Shown one piece after another: positions 37,869-47,603 of a stretch of 64,000 bases of DNA. A model generated the notes under the pieces. The model had not been told where the DNA came from. It saw only the letters and a list, made by a program, of their open reading frames with translations, and made no database searches. Numbering within the stretch: the first letter of the stretch is position 1; the number at the start of each line of letters is the position of its first letter. The stretch is from Sinorhizobium psoraleae (lineage in GTDB: Bacteria; Pseudomonadota; Alphaproteobacteria; Rhizobiales; Rhizobiaceae), in assembly GCF_013283645.1 (NCBI RefSeq), contig NZ_JABEKV010000002.1:627798-691797 (forward strand). Reading direction: 5' to 3'. Made by a program: the position numbers and the translations under genes.

Positions 37869-38627
37869 TTATTCTTGAACCGGCGCGGTTGCCGCACTTG
37901 CGCTCACCAGCCGCTCCAGCTCCTGCTTGGCGGCACGCAGCTCTGCATTGATGGCGACACGTTTATTGAATTGTTTCTCGCGGGCCAAGCGCGTCTTGAT
38001 CCGGTCGATCTCGCGTGTCTTCACCTTAACCGCCTCGGCATGCGCAATCCTGGCTTCGAGCGGCACTGGTTCGGCCGAGGGGGCCTGGCCAAAGGGGGAT
38101 TGCGGATCTTCTGCGAAACCAGACCCCGAATGTGACAACAGCCTAGCCGCCTGTTGCTCGACCAGTGGCCTGAGGAGCAACTCGTAGAGTGCGCCCATGT
38201 TCAGCGCCACCGGTAGCGGCATCCGCTGCGCATCCTCCGGCTGCCATGGCCCCTCGAAATAGTCACCAAGGACCCATTTCGAGCTATCCGCCTCGCTCGG
38301 CCGCTTATAGGCCACCGCGAGCTTCACCCTGCCGTTGTGGACCAGCTCGAACAGCAAGGGGAAGGGAATGGCGCGATCAATGGCGCGCAGGGCGTCCATA
38401 TCGAGGCTGCCCTCCCTTTGGGCAATCCGGAAGACCTGGATTTCGGTCACGGACTTCGACGCTGGCAGGTTGATAGTCTCCGGTGCCAGCTTATGAGCCC
38501 AGACGATCTGATCGACCTCGCGCACGAACAGGTCCTTGAGCGCAGTGCTGGCGCCTGCGTGCTCATAGATCTTGTTCTTGGGGATCACCCGCCCGAAGGC
38601 GGTTGCCCGCGGCCAGTCATATAGCAT
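37869..38627 (-). CDS. DUF4391 domain-containing protein
   Basis: A 252-residue protein of the DUF4391 family (WPRATAFGRVIPKNKIYEHAGASTALKDLFVREVDQIVWAHKLAPETINLPASK), commonly found between an SNF2 helicase and a type III-like mod gene. The C-terminal 60 residues form a charged coiled coil (EARIAHAEAVKVKTREIDRIKTRL). Its ATG shares one base with the stop of the helicase gene, so they are coupled. It may bridge helicase and methyltransferase; this is inference from constant gene order. Confidence 0.88.
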   Translation of the reverse strand: MLYDWPRATAFGRVIPKNKIYEHAGASTALKDLFVREVDQIVWAHKLAPETINLPASKSVTEIQVFRIAQREGSLDMDALRAIDRAIPFPLLFELVHNGRVKLAVAYKRPSEADSSKWVLGDYFEGPWQPEDAQRMPLPVALNMGALYELLLRPLVEQQAARLLSHSGSGFAEDPQSPFGQAPSAEPVPLEARIAHAEAVKVKTREIDRIKTRLAREKQFNKRVAINAELRAAKQELERLVSASAATAPVQE

Positions 38628-41600
38628 CAGCCCTCTGCCTCCTCGACCCGCAGAAAGGCAATCAGCTCGAAATCATCCAGGCCCTGGATCGTGTGCGTCA
38701 ACGCGGTCGTTCGCCCGCCACTGAACAGGCTGTCGATATCCTTCTCTTCCTTTACCTCGATCATCGATCGAATGGCCTGGCTCAGCAGGTCGGAGTAGGG
38801 CCCCATCCGGCGACCGTCTTCCGTCCGCTCGTTGAACAGCCGGCAGACATCCGGAATTGGCTCGGAACGGCCCTTACAGCTTGTGCGAATCAGGTCGAGC
38901 AGCCGCTTGACCTCCGTATGGTCGGAGACGATCTCGCCGTCGTCATCGATATAGACCAGGTAGAAGGGATGCAGACGGTTCTGCTGGTTAACGTTGACGC
39001 TGTCATGAATGTTCTTGAGCACGAAGATCATGCCTGGTCGCAGTCCCAGTTCTGGTGCTGCCGGCACGACGGCATGCATACCATAAGGCATGCTTTCGAG
39101 GTCGCCATGGTCCTTGACGTAGTTCAGGAGATCCATCCTAAAGTCGTTGAGGCCAAGATCGGTGATCGAGATGCCGGCCTTGACGTCCTCCAACTCGATG
39201 ACCTCATCCTGCAACCGCTTCAGTTGCTCCTTGCGGTAGGCGATGTCGCTCGACTTCGCGGTCAAGACGTTGTCGTCGCCTGTCGCGGTCACGTCGGCGA
39301 TCACCATCCGGTTTTCGACGCGCTCTTTGAGATTGATGTATTCGTCGAGCGTGATGTCAGGCCAGTAGTTGACGAGCTGGATCTGGTCGTTGGGTGACCC
39401 GATACGGTCAATACGGCCGAACCGCTGGATGATGCGGACCGGGTTCCAGTGGATGTCATAGTTCACCAGGAAGTCGCAGTCCTGCAGGTTCTGGCCTTCG
39501 GATATGCAATCCGTTCCAATCAGGATGTCCAGCTCCGCCGTCTCATGCGGCAGCACGACGGCCTTCTCTTTCGAGCGCGGCGAGAAGAGCGTCAAGACGC
39601 TCTGAAAATCATAGGATTTCGTGAGTGTGGTTTTCGGTGAGCCGGAGCCGGTCACCTCCCCCACTTGGAGCCCGAGCTCTTGCGCAACGGGCGCCAGGTT
39701 CGCGAACAGGTAGTTGGCCGTGTCGGCGAAGGCGGTGAACACGATGACCTTCCGGTTACCCGGATTAAGGGGCTCCGCGACCTTCTCCTTCAGAAGCGCG
39801 ATGAGGTGCTGCAGCTTGGCGTCATCCGCAGCCGTCACCTTGTCCATCGAAGCAATCAGTGCATCGATCAATGACCTATCGGCCGCGAGATCATGTTTCC
39901 AGGAGGGAAGATCCATGTCGGCGAGGCTGATCTGAACCTTCTTGCCAACGGTGAACTCATCGAGCCCTGCCAGGTCTTCATCCTCTGGATCAAAATCACT
40001 GATGTCCTCGAGATGATCGCTGATACTGCCGCTACGCCCCGTCCGCTCATATTCCGCGATGGCGTCGAGTGCCCGCGTGATGTTGCCGCCAAGCGCTCGC
40101 AGGGTGAGGCGGAAGGCTTCCACAGAGCTTTCCAGGCGCTTCAGCAGATTAGTGGTCATCAGGGCCTGCAGGCTTCGCTCACGGTCTGCCTGCCGCAGCT
40201 TGCCGCGGCCGCCCTCCACCTGCGTGTCATAGATCGCCTCGTACTTCGCGAGACGGCTCGACAGGATGTAGCTGATCGGCGCATAGACCGCGAGCTTCAA
40301 GAGGGAGAGTTGGCCGAAGATCTCGTTCAGGCCCATCACATCCGGTCGCTGTGTGATCGGGCAATGGAACGAGAGAGGTTTCCGACGCTGGGGAAAATTG
40401 CCGATGTCCTTGGTGTCGTAGAAGGTCTCGATGTGCTTGCGCGACCTGGCGATGGTGACCGCGTCGAGAAGCTCAAAGAAATCGAAGTCCAGCGTGCGCA
40501 GAATCGACGCCGCGGTTCGTTCATTGGGTGGCAGGGCGGACCATTCGTTGAACGCCTTCTGGGCTCGGCGAAAGATCTCTTCCACGCTGGTCTGTGACTT
40601 CAAGCTCTTGCTGAGCGCATCTGACTGGCCCTCGTAGGCAAGCGCGAGCTGGTTGCGCAGATCGTTGAAGCGGTTGTTGACCGGCGTTGCGGACAGCATC
40701 AGCACCTTGGTCTTGACCCCGGCGCGGATGACCTTGTTCATAAGCTTCTGGTACCGCGTCTCCCGATCCTTGTAGACGTCGTTGTTCCGGAAGTTATGGG
40801 ACTCGTCGATCACCACGAGGTCATAGTTGCCCCAGTTCACCCTGTTCAACGGTATGCCGAAGGACTCGCCCGACGTGCGCGACAGATCCGTGTGGCAGAG
40901 GACGTCATAGTTGAAGCGGTCGTTGGCGAAGATGTTCGTGGTGAGATTGGTGTTGTAATTCCGCCAGTTGTCCGCCAGCTTCTTCGGGCAGAGAACCAAC
41001 ACGGACTTGTTGCGAAGCTCGTAGTATTTGACCACAGCGAGCGCGGTGAAGGTTTTACCCAAACCGACAGAGTCGGCCAGGATGCAGCCGTTGTAGGTTT
41101 CGAGCTTGTTGATGATCCCCGTTGCCGCGTCTCGCTGGTAGTTGAACAGCTTGTTCCAGACAATGCTGTCTCGATAGCCGGTCAAATCATTCGGCAGAAC
41201 GTCCTCATCGATATCCTCCAAAAATTCCCGAAAGATGTTGTACAGCATCAGGAAGTAGACCCGCTCAGGGGCATTTTCCTGGTAGACGGACTCGATGTGG
41301 TCGCAGACAGCGTCCGTCACATCCCTCAGTTTATCCGCGTCGTTCCAGATTTGGTTGAAGAGCTGGAGATAAAGGCCGGCATGCGCCGGCTCATCCATCC
41401 GGGTCACGAAATTGGAAACGGCGTTGCCCTTCTGATAGCCAAGATCCACGGCGGTAAAGCCGCTGATCGGCTGATAGGCGACGGCAGCGCCTCCGACCTC
41501 TACATGCGCAAAGGGCTGCATGGCTGCCTGTGTGGCGTTGGACTTGAAGCGCGCCTTCTTACGGATCCATTCCGCACATTCGCGAGCAACGGCGCGCTGT

Positions 41601-41899
41601 GTGAGCTTGTTGCGAAGCTTGATCTCGAATTCGGTGCCATAAAGGCTGCTTTCCCGACCAGCCTTAGGAATGAAGAACTCGCGTTTTTCTTTCCGTAGTT
41701 TGTCGGTCGCTTCCGTGGGTACAAACGTCGGAGAGGTAAAGATGAACTGAAGACTCTCAACCTTCGCCAGCTCGGACTTCAGGGCCTCATATGCATAGAT
41801 CGAGAAGCACGACGCCGCGATCTTCACGCGCGAGCCACGGCCGAGGGTTTCCCTCAGATCATCGCCAAGAAGTTGAGAGGTATTGTCGATGATTTTCAT
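38627..41899 (-). CDS. SNF2-family helicase with N-terminal PLD-like domain
   Basis: A 1090-residue protein. Residues 1-~190 resemble a phospholipase D-like domain (RGSRVKIAASCFSIYAYEAL...QFIFTSPTF) without a visible HKD pair. The SNF2 motor follows: ADSVGLGKTFTALA (about 275), VVIDESHNFRN (about 362), LSATPVNNRFNDL and, in the C-terminal lobe, NYDIHWNPVRIIQRFGRIDRIG (about 810-840). First gene of the six-gene block running to mrr. It probably moves on DNA for the R-M-like complex. Length is typical of PLD-SNF2 defence helicases. Confidence 0.9.
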   Translation of the reverse strand: MKIIDNTSQLLGDDLRETLGRGSRVKIAASCFSIYAYEALKSELAKVESLQFIFTSPTFVPTEATDKLRKEKREFFIPKAGRESSLYGTEFEIKLRNKLTQRAVARECAEWIRKKARFKSNATQAAMQPFAHVEVGGAAVAYQPISGFTAVDLGYQKGNAVSNFVTRMDEPAHAGLYLQLFNQIWNDADKLRDVTDAVCDHIESVYQENAPERVYFLMLYNIFREFLEDIDEDVLPNDLTGYRDSIVWNKLFNYQRDAATGIINKLETYNGCILADSVGLGKTFTALAVVKYYELRNKSVLVLCPKKLADNWRNYNTNLTTNIFANDRFNYDVLCHTDLSRTSGESFGIPLNRVNWGNYDLVVIDESHNFRNNDVYKDRETRYQKLMNKVIRAGVKTKVLMLSATPVNNRFNDLRNQLALAYEGQSDALSKSLKSQTSVEEIFRRAQKAFNEWSALPPNERTAASILRTLDFDFFELLDAVTIARSRKHIETFYDTKDIGNFPQRRKPLSFHCPITQRPDVMGLNEIFGQLSLLKLAVYAPISYILSSRLAKYEAIYDTQVEGGRGKLRQADRERSLQALMTTNLLKRLESSVEAFRLTLRALGGNITRALDAIAEYERTGRSGSISDHLEDISDFDPEDEDLAGLDEFTVGKKVQISLADMDLPSWKHDLAADRSLIDALIASMDKVTAADDAKLQHLIALLKEKVAEPLNPGNRKVIVFTAFADTANYLFANLAPVAQELGLQVGEVTGSGSPKTTLTKSYDFQSVLTLFSPRSKEKAVVLPHETAELDILIGTDCISEGQNLQDCDFLVNYDIHWNPVRIIQRFGRIDRIGSPNDQIQLVNYWPDITLDEYINLKERVENRMVIADVTATGDDNVLTAKSSDIAYRKEQLKRLQDEVIELEDVKAGISITDLGLNDFRMDLLNYVKDHGDLESMPYGMHAVVPAAPELGLRPGMIFVLKNIHDSVNVNQQNRLHPFYLVYIDDDGEIVSDHTEVKRLLDLIRTSCKGRSEPIPDVCRLFNERTEDGRRMGPYSDLLSQAIRSMIEVKEEKDIDSLFSGGRTTALTHTIQGLDDFELIAFLRVEEAEG

Positions 41900-42029
41900 T
41901 AGCTAAGCATGCCTTGCGTGTGAACGGGTCACCCGTCGAACGAGAAAAATCATATAAACCGATATGCCTTGAGTAGAGCCGCCAGACAAGCACTGTGCAA
42001 CAGGATTGCGATCCGACCTGACGTGGGCA

Positions 42030-42044
42030 CGGAAATTATTTCCG
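42030..42044. repeat. Border palindrome 3 (CGGAAATTATTTCCG)
   Basis: Two perfect 7-bp arms around T42037, in the 256-base gap between the SNF2 gene of block B and the last gene of block C. Confidence 0.85.
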
Positions 42045-42060
42045 CTATGACGCGGAGACT

Positions 42061-42152
42061 TACAGACTCGGCTCCTTGCGGATCAGGCCTGTGTCGCCTT
42101 TCTTGCCGTTGTGGGACTCGATGGTCGCCTTAAGCGTTCCAACCCTGCGAAC
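42061..42152 (-). pseudogene. Possible C-terminal tail of a lost gene
   Basis: Directly after the stop of the 42156 gene, the minus strand reads open for about 30 codons (ending GTLKATIESHNGKKGDTGLI then RKEPSL and TAA at 42062-42060) with island-like GC-rich third positions, but without a start. It may be the truncated end of a gene removed when block C was placed next to border palindrome 3. Family not recognised; it could also be chance. Confidence 0.35.
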
Positions 42153-42155
42153 CTA

Positions 42156-45100
42156 TCAGAGCCCGAACGCCGCAACAATCTGCGCCTTGATCGCCGCTGC
42201 ATCGAAACCCCCGACCTCTGTGGTTGCTAACAATCCAACCTCAGCTTCACCTTCCGCGATCGGCACGACGCCAGCGTTCCGGTACCACTTTTCCTTCGCC
42301 TTCCAACGCCGAACATAGTCCGGATGATCCATCATCCCGAGGTGTTCGATCAAAATCCGCCGGCCCGTCTCAGCGTCGTCGACCGTGAAGTCCGGATACC
42401 GCACCGAACCATCTGGGCCAGTGAAAGGTTGCTCGTAGCCGTAGGGAAGCCCCAAACCATGGAGCAGGTCGGCAATGATGACCTCGGATTTTGACCGCAC
42501 AAGTTCGCCGCGCGTTGTGCGATGAATGAGACCTTCTTCCAGGAAGGAACCGCTATAGGCAACAAGCTTCGGCTCACGGAACAGGTTCGTGAACCGCCGC
42601 GCCGTCTCAGAACGATCGGCACCTGACAGCCTTACCAAATCACGCAGTTCGCCCTGATGGAATAGGACCACCTCGCGCTGCTGCCGCGTCAATGCTGTAT
42701 AGAGCAACTCGCGCGAGAGCGGCCGACAGGGATTTGGGATGATTACGAACGTTGTGCCGAATTCGCTCCCTTGAGATTTATGAATTGTCAGCGCGTAGGC
42801 AAGTTCCAGGCGTTCGTCGCCATCCTCGCCAAAATCCGATCCGCTAAATCCGAACTTGAAGCCGAGCTGGGTCGAGAACTCGACCTCCAGTTTCCAAGGC
42901 AGCCTCTTCGGCTTCCAGCTCTTGCCTTTGTACTGGCCGATGACGAGACCGATTTCACCGTTCGCGAGATATGCCCTCTCCATATCCGGATAGACGTCAC
43001 GGCGACGGCCATTCGAGAGGTTGATGACCTTATCGCCGTAGAGGATTGCCTGACTTCCCATTGGTTTGGCGATCTTGCGATACCAGTGCGGCTCTGCTTC
43101 AGCCCATTCTCGAACCGAAACACGAAACAGCCGCTTGATCCAGCGGTTGAGACCGTCAACCCCGGTTTCTCCTGCGCGCATCGGTACGAGGATTTGCCAT
43201 GCCTCAACGCCGGCTCCGCCTCCTTGGCGTCGTCCATCTGCGCCTTCGCGCGAAGGGTTGAAATAGCCACGACCGTTATACTCCGAACCACCAAGGCTGA
43301 TCTCGAAGGCCGTCTCGTCGGTTACCGAGGCGTCCATGTCGGAACGGATATAAGCAGTAAGCTCCTGTAGCAGCTTGGTTTGCAGATCAGCGTCACCGTC
43401 CCAAGTTATGGCGCGGATGCCTCTCGCTGAACCAGTTGCCAACCGATCCCACACCTCGTCCGCCCCCGCGTCAGGAGCTTCGCCACTGAACCAGCGTGAG
43501 AGAAGCACGTCGTCTCGGGGAGTTTCAGGATCGTCCGAGCTTCCGGTCTGACGGCGCACTACTGTAAGTTCGGCTAGGCCGCGTGGCTGCATCGCGTCCT
43601 GCTCTCTGAGAAGGCGGATCGCATCCACGAACGGTCGCCCCGCTCCGATCGGGGGAAGTTGGCGAGGATCGCCTACAAGGATGAGCCGCTGGACACTTGT
43701 CGGATCAAGGGCATCAAGTGTGGCTGCGAGTTGGTCTTCCGTGAGCATCGAGGCTTCGTCGATGACGACCGTGGCAAAGCCATTCTCGCGATCCGGAGAG
43801 TTCGTTACGAGGTACGCGCCGGTCTGCCCGTCGTAGCGATTGAAGCCGAGCAGAAACTGCGCCAACGTGAATGCCTTCACGTCCCCGGCCTTTTTCTGCA
43901 TTTGAACCCGCGCCTTGCCTGTTGGAGCCAGCAGCAGCACACCACCTTTGCGAACCTGTTCGAGCGACAACAGCGCAAGCAAAAGCGTTGTTTTGCCGGT
44001 GCCCGCGGGGCCAATCAGAACAGAGGCACGGGAGCGGAAGAGTTCCTCTAGTGCCGCCGCCTTTTCCTTGCGCGCCATCTCTTCTGCAGGGTCGCCTTCC
44101 TTGGCAGGCCCACCCAGAGCCTTGTCAATAAGGTCTTCCCAATCATAGTCCCCAGGGTGTCGTGTCCCCCCCAGGCGTCGCTTGAGTCGAGTACCGATCA
44201 ACGCGCGCGTGGCTGCATAGCGGCTGATTTGCCAAGCGGGTGCCCCGTTTGCGGTTTCCACTCGCGCGAGCTGGAGGGTGAGATTATCATCGAAGGCGGC
44301 AATCCAATCCCCGGTGATTGCACAAGGCGGCGAGACCACTGCACTCCGAACCCTTTCCACCAGCCAATCCTGCGGGAGCATCGTGTGACCATGCTCGACA
44401 GCGGCTGCTTCGAGTGTTTGGATCATGAGCGCCCGACCTCTGCGCGGATCAATTGCTTCCGGACAGACGGACGGTTCTGGAATGGGGATGGCTGCAAGCA
44501 CATGCGGGTCGGGAAACAACCCTCTGTCGACGACGGACAGGGGGATACTGTCGATGCGTCCGCGGTCGGCCTCAAAGCAGAGGTAGGGATTGGCAAGGAT
44601 TGTGGCGTCTTCGAGCTCAATCCCGGCTTTGGCGCGCTCTTCTCGAACCCACCACCTCTGCGTCTGGTCGGCGGTTAGCTCGAAACGGGCGAGTAGCTTG
44701 AGAAGGTCACGACGTTCAGGCTGCAAGCTGTCCCATAGCTTCGCAGCGACAGGGCCGACTGAGCCAGCGAGGTCCGGTGGCAGGCGCTTTGGATCGTGAA
44801 GCACGGACTCCACTACAGGCCAGGGATCACGAACATCCTGTCCGCCATCGGCGTGCAGCAGATTGCCGACAGCGTGCGCGAGCAGAGTGCCATTCGAGAG
44901 TCCCAGAGCACCAAGGGCAGATCCAAGACCGGGATATGCGCCGCGCAACCGCCAGAGCCGGTTGAGCTCCGCATCGATCCAGCGGCGCGCTGCGCCCCAG
45001 TCACCAGGAAGCAATGTCTCATAGCGCCCTACGACTATGGCTGCGGCCAACAGCACGGCTACAGCTTGGTCATGGCTGACGTGTTCGGAGCCCATCGAGA

Positions 45101-45923
45101 ATGCGTCGAAACTTTCGCTTGGCGCATGCAGCACAAACGGTTGAATATCGAAACCCGGATCGCTTTCAGCATGCTCCAACAGCTCTCGATAGGGCAACAG
45201 GAAGCCATCGCTGATTTCCGGCTCGATGGAGTGGCCGATGTTGCGCTCCCACACCATCGAGCGCAGGGCATTACTTGTCGCGCCCTCATAGTTATATTCA
45301 GTAGCGTCGCCAACGCTCCTCACCCGACCGATCCCGACGATGACGCGCCGCGGATCTTCGGTAAGAGGCGTCTTCTTGGCGTAGAAGAAAACCAGCGACT
45401 CCTTCGGCTCGATCGCACCAAAGAACGTGTCCAACATAACGAGCTGATTGCGACGTTCTTGAACCCAAATACTCTCGAAGCCGAGCTCCGGTTCCAACTC
45501 CGGCCGGAAACCAAGGGCCAGCCGGGTGGCGATTTCCGGCAAGCCATCATCACCCTTCATCATCCAGGCGAAGGGGACAGCCGACGCCGATCGTGGCGCG
45601 TGTACGTATCTTGTTTTGCGAAAATGGGTGTAAAGCGAATGGTGCTCATAAGGGTGGGGAAACCGGCGCTCATATGCAAAATCAGCCATGAACGCTCCAC
45701 GCTCTGCAGCGCAGGCGGGCAGACGGACACCCTCCGTATCGAAGAGTTCTGCCCGAACGGAAGTCTCCCAAGCATCGTCACGAGTGTCACCGATGCGCGG
45801 AAGCGCTACGCAATGGGTGTTCTTCAACGGATTCACGCAAACGCGACCGGACCAACCAGAATCATGCCACGGCACACGAATTGAGATGTGTTGTGTCGGT
45901 AGCTTGCGCGCACCCTCTATCAT
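42156..45923 (-). CDS. RecD-like SF1 helicase with C-terminal nuclease-like domain
   Basis: A 1255-residue protein. The N-terminal ~600 residues are unassigned and helical. The RecD/TraA-like helicase follows: Walker A LIGPAGTGKTTL (about 632), VVIDEASMLTEDQL, LVGDPRQLPPIGAG and UvrD_C2-type ALTIHKSQGSEF (about 1045). The C-terminus (RSKSEVIIADLLHGLGLPYGYEQPF, then RYPDFTV and ILIEHLG, about 1130-1190) resembles a PD-(D/E)XK-type nuclease. ATG follows GGGGAG. It is the last gene of a four-gene block, 74 bases after the Hsp70-like gene. Confidence 0.85.
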   Translation of the reverse strand: MIEGARKLPTQHISIRVPWHDSGWSGRVCVNPLKNTHCVALPRIGDTRDDAWETSVRAELFDTEGVRLPACAAERGAFMADFAYERRFPHPYEHHSLYTHFRKTRYVHAPRSASAVPFAWMMKGDDGLPEIATRLALGFRPELEPELGFESIWVQERRNQLVMLDTFFGAIEPKESLVFFYAKKTPLTEDPRRVIVGIGRVRSVGDATEYNYEGATSNALRSMVWERNIGHSIEPEISDGFLLPYRELLEHAESDPGFDIQPFVLHAPSESFDAFSMGSEHVSHDQAVAVLLAAAIVVGRYETLLPGDWGAARRWIDAELNRLWRLRGAYPGLGSALGALGLSNGTLLAHAVGNLLHADGGQDVRDPWPVVESVLHDPKRLPPDLAGSVGPVAAKLWDSLQPERRDLLKLLARFELTADQTQRWWVREERAKAGIELEDATILANPYLCFEADRGRIDSIPLSVVDRGLFPDPHVLAAIPIPEPSVCPEAIDPRRGRALMIQTLEAAAVEHGHTMLPQDWLVERVRSAVVSPPCAITGDWIAAFDDNLTLQLARVETANGAPAWQISRYAATRALIGTRLKRRLGGTRHPGDYDWEDLIDKALGGPAKEGDPAEEMARKEKAAALEELFRSRASVLIGPAGTGKTTLLLALLSLEQVRKGGVLLLAPTGKARVQMQKKAGDVKAFTLAQFLLGFNRYDGQTGAYLVTNSPDRENGFATVVIDEASMLTEDQLAATLDALDPTSVQRLILVGDPRQLPPIGAGRPFVDAIRLLREQDAMQPRGLAELTVVRRQTGSSDDPETPRDDVLLSRWFSGEAPDAGADEVWDRLATGSARGIRAITWDGDADLQTKLLQELTAYIRSDMDASVTDETAFEISLGGSEYNGRGYFNPSREGADGRRQGGGAGVEAWQILVPMRAGETGVDGLNRWIKRLFRVSVREWAEAEPHWYRKIAKPMGSQAILYGDKVINLSNGRRRDVYPDMERAYLANGEIGLVIGQYKGKSWKPKRLPWKLEVEFSTQLGFKFGFSGSDFGEDGDERLELAYALTIHKSQGSEFGTTFVIIPNPCRPLSRELLYTALTRQQREVVLFHQGELRDLVRLSGADRSETARRFTNLFREPKLVAYSGSFLEEGLIHRTTRGELVRSKSEVIIADLLHGLGLPYGYEQPFTGPDGSVRYPDFTVDDAETGRRILIEHLGMMDHPDYVRRWKAKEKWYRNAGVVPIAEGEAEVGLLATTEVGGFDAAAIKAQIVAAFGL

Positions 45924-45997
45924 TAAATTCTCCCCACTTTGCTACAACATCGTGTCAATACCCTGCCTCCCAGCTCAGGGCGGGTATTACTTCTCGA

Positions 45998-47602
45998 TCA
46001 ACAGTAGTCCTTGCTATCCGCATAATCGACCACGCCAGGAGGCGTCCACTGGCGGGGCTCTTCGGCTGCGCCGAACTGGCTCGGCAGACCTATGTCCGGC
46101 CCCGCCCCAAAAGGAAACGACAGGCCGTAGGAGATGGCAAAGCGAATAAACTCATCGGCGCTGCCTTTCGGCACGATGAAGTCCTTGGGCCGGGGAACCT
46201 CCACCAGCTTGTATGGCGGGACTCCCGCGCTGTGGTGTTTGAAGGCCGTGTAGGTGGACTCGATCGACCCCTTGTACCATTCGGACTTCGAGCCGCCCCC
46301 GCCGATGAAAACGATCAGCGGGCGCATACGGGAAGTCGATAGCCGGCCGATGAACTTCCTTTCATAGTCGGCGCTCTGGAAGGCGTCTTCCTGCCAGTTC
46401 CGGCCGTCTTTCCGCCGGGCGGTCATGACGACGTACGCGACGAGTTTGTGGATTCGCAAAACGAGTTCCGCGAGAGTCGATTGCGAACATGCTCTCAGGA
46501 GCTTCTCCAGCCTCACCGCATCGATTTCACCTGGCCCTCCTTGCGCGAGCGAAGCTCCAATCGCTGAGACGCCAAGGGGCTCGACCTTGCCGGAATAGAA
46601 ATTGATGCGGCGCTCCCCCCGGAAGTTCAGATAGTTGAACGCGACGCCATCAACCGTGCCGCCGCCAACGTCGAAATATACATAGATGCCCGGCACGGCT
46701 TCACGGGACATGACGAACGACTGCACCGCCGCAGCAATTTCCGGCACCGCATGGAAGTCCGTGACTTCGGCCGCAAGGCGCGGCTGGGTGAGCCGGTACG
46801 AAGGCAGCGCCTGCTGGAGCGTTTTCGGCACCAGATCGTCCTTTACCCACAGCCAGGCAACGCCAAGCACCTCTTCAAACGTCGCAAGCGCTTGTGAATC
46901 GTAGTGCTCGACAGGCACTCCCACATTCGCGGACCAGTCCGCAACGCGGTTCTTCAGCCTGTCGGCCTCATGGACGGCAAGCCATTGCTGGCTGCGCTGG
47001 ATCACCGACGCAAGAAACCAAGCCGCAAGCGCCCTGACGGATTCGGCCTTGTTCAGGCCGATCCCCCCGAACTCGGGCAGGCGCTCGCCGATTGGCCCGC
47101 CCGCAAGGCGCATCTTCAGGTAAGGAACGATAACGGCGGCTTGCTTGCTGGAAACGCTGTCGCCAAGAAACAGCCGCCCATCGGAACCGATTGCAACAAT
47201 CGAGGGCACAAGCGCTTCCTTGCCGCCCTTGCCGGCCGCGACAGTTCCCGATACCTCACTGCCGAGGTCGCGAAAGCAGACTTTCGTGAAGCTCGTGCCA
47301 AAATCGATGCCGAGATTGATGGCTAGCGGTCTTGCCTTGGGCGTGCTCCGTGGCGGAGCGTCATTCGATGCGACCGCCGCCCGCTTGCCTTGTGTCTTGA
47401 CGGTTGCCGGCGCTTTGCCCGTAGGGGCTCTTGCCCGGCTTGCGGGCGCCTTCTCCGCAACGACAGGCGCGGCCTGCGCAAGATCGGGGGACTCCGTAAT
47501 GCTGGGCCGTTCGTCGTCTGATTCGGAAGAGGATGGCGGAACTTCCGCCCTGCCAAACACACGCTCGTGAAGCGATCTAAGCCTGTTACGCCAGCTTGCC
47601 AT
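45998..47602 (-). CDS. Hsp70-like ATPase
   Basis: A 534-residue protein with a disordered, Ala/Pro-rich N-terminus (residues 5-90) and an actin/Hsp70-type ATPase: LGIDFGTSFTKVCF (about 97-110) and FDVGGGTVDGVAF (about 305). No typical Hsp70 substrate-binding domain follows; the C-terminal ~100 residues are distinct. The start ATG at 47602 lies one base after the stop of the SNF2 gene; a TTG at 47611 overlaps it. Divergent Hsp70s paired with SNF2 helicases occur in defence loci; the role, perhaps chaperone or nucleotide switch, is unknown. Confidence 0.82.
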   Translation of the reverse strand: MASWRNRLRSLHERVFGRAEVPPSSSESDDERPSITESPDLAQAAPVVAEKAPASRARAPTGKAPATVKTQGKRAAVASNDAPPRSTPKARPLAINLGIDFGTSFTKVCFRDLGSEVSGTVAAGKGGKEALVPSIVAIGSDGRLFLGDSVSSKQAAVIVPYLKMRLAGGPIGERLPEFGGIGLNKAESVRALAAWFLASVIQRSQQWLAVHEADRLKNRVADWSANVGVPVEHYDSQALATFEEVLGVAWLWVKDDLVPKTLQQALPSYRLTQPRLAAEVTDFHAVPEIAAAVQSFVMSREAVPGIYVYFDVGGGTVDGVAFNYLNFRGERRINFYSGKVEPLGVSAIGASLAQGGPGEIDAVRLEKLLRACSQSTLAELVLRIHKLVAYVVMTARRKDGRNWQEDAFQSADYERKFIGRLSTSRMRPLIVFIGGGGSKSEWYKGSIESTYTAFKHHSAGVPPYKLVEVPRPKDFIVPKGSADEFIRFAISYGLSFPFGAGPDIGLPSQFGAAEEPRQWTPPGVVDYADSKDYC

Positions 47603-47603
47603 G

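Noticed and set aside
30204-41899. BREX or DISARM assignment for block B
   Set aside because: No PglZ, BrxL, BrxC or DrmA/DrmB (DUF1998) homologue is visible; Mod and Res are of type III.
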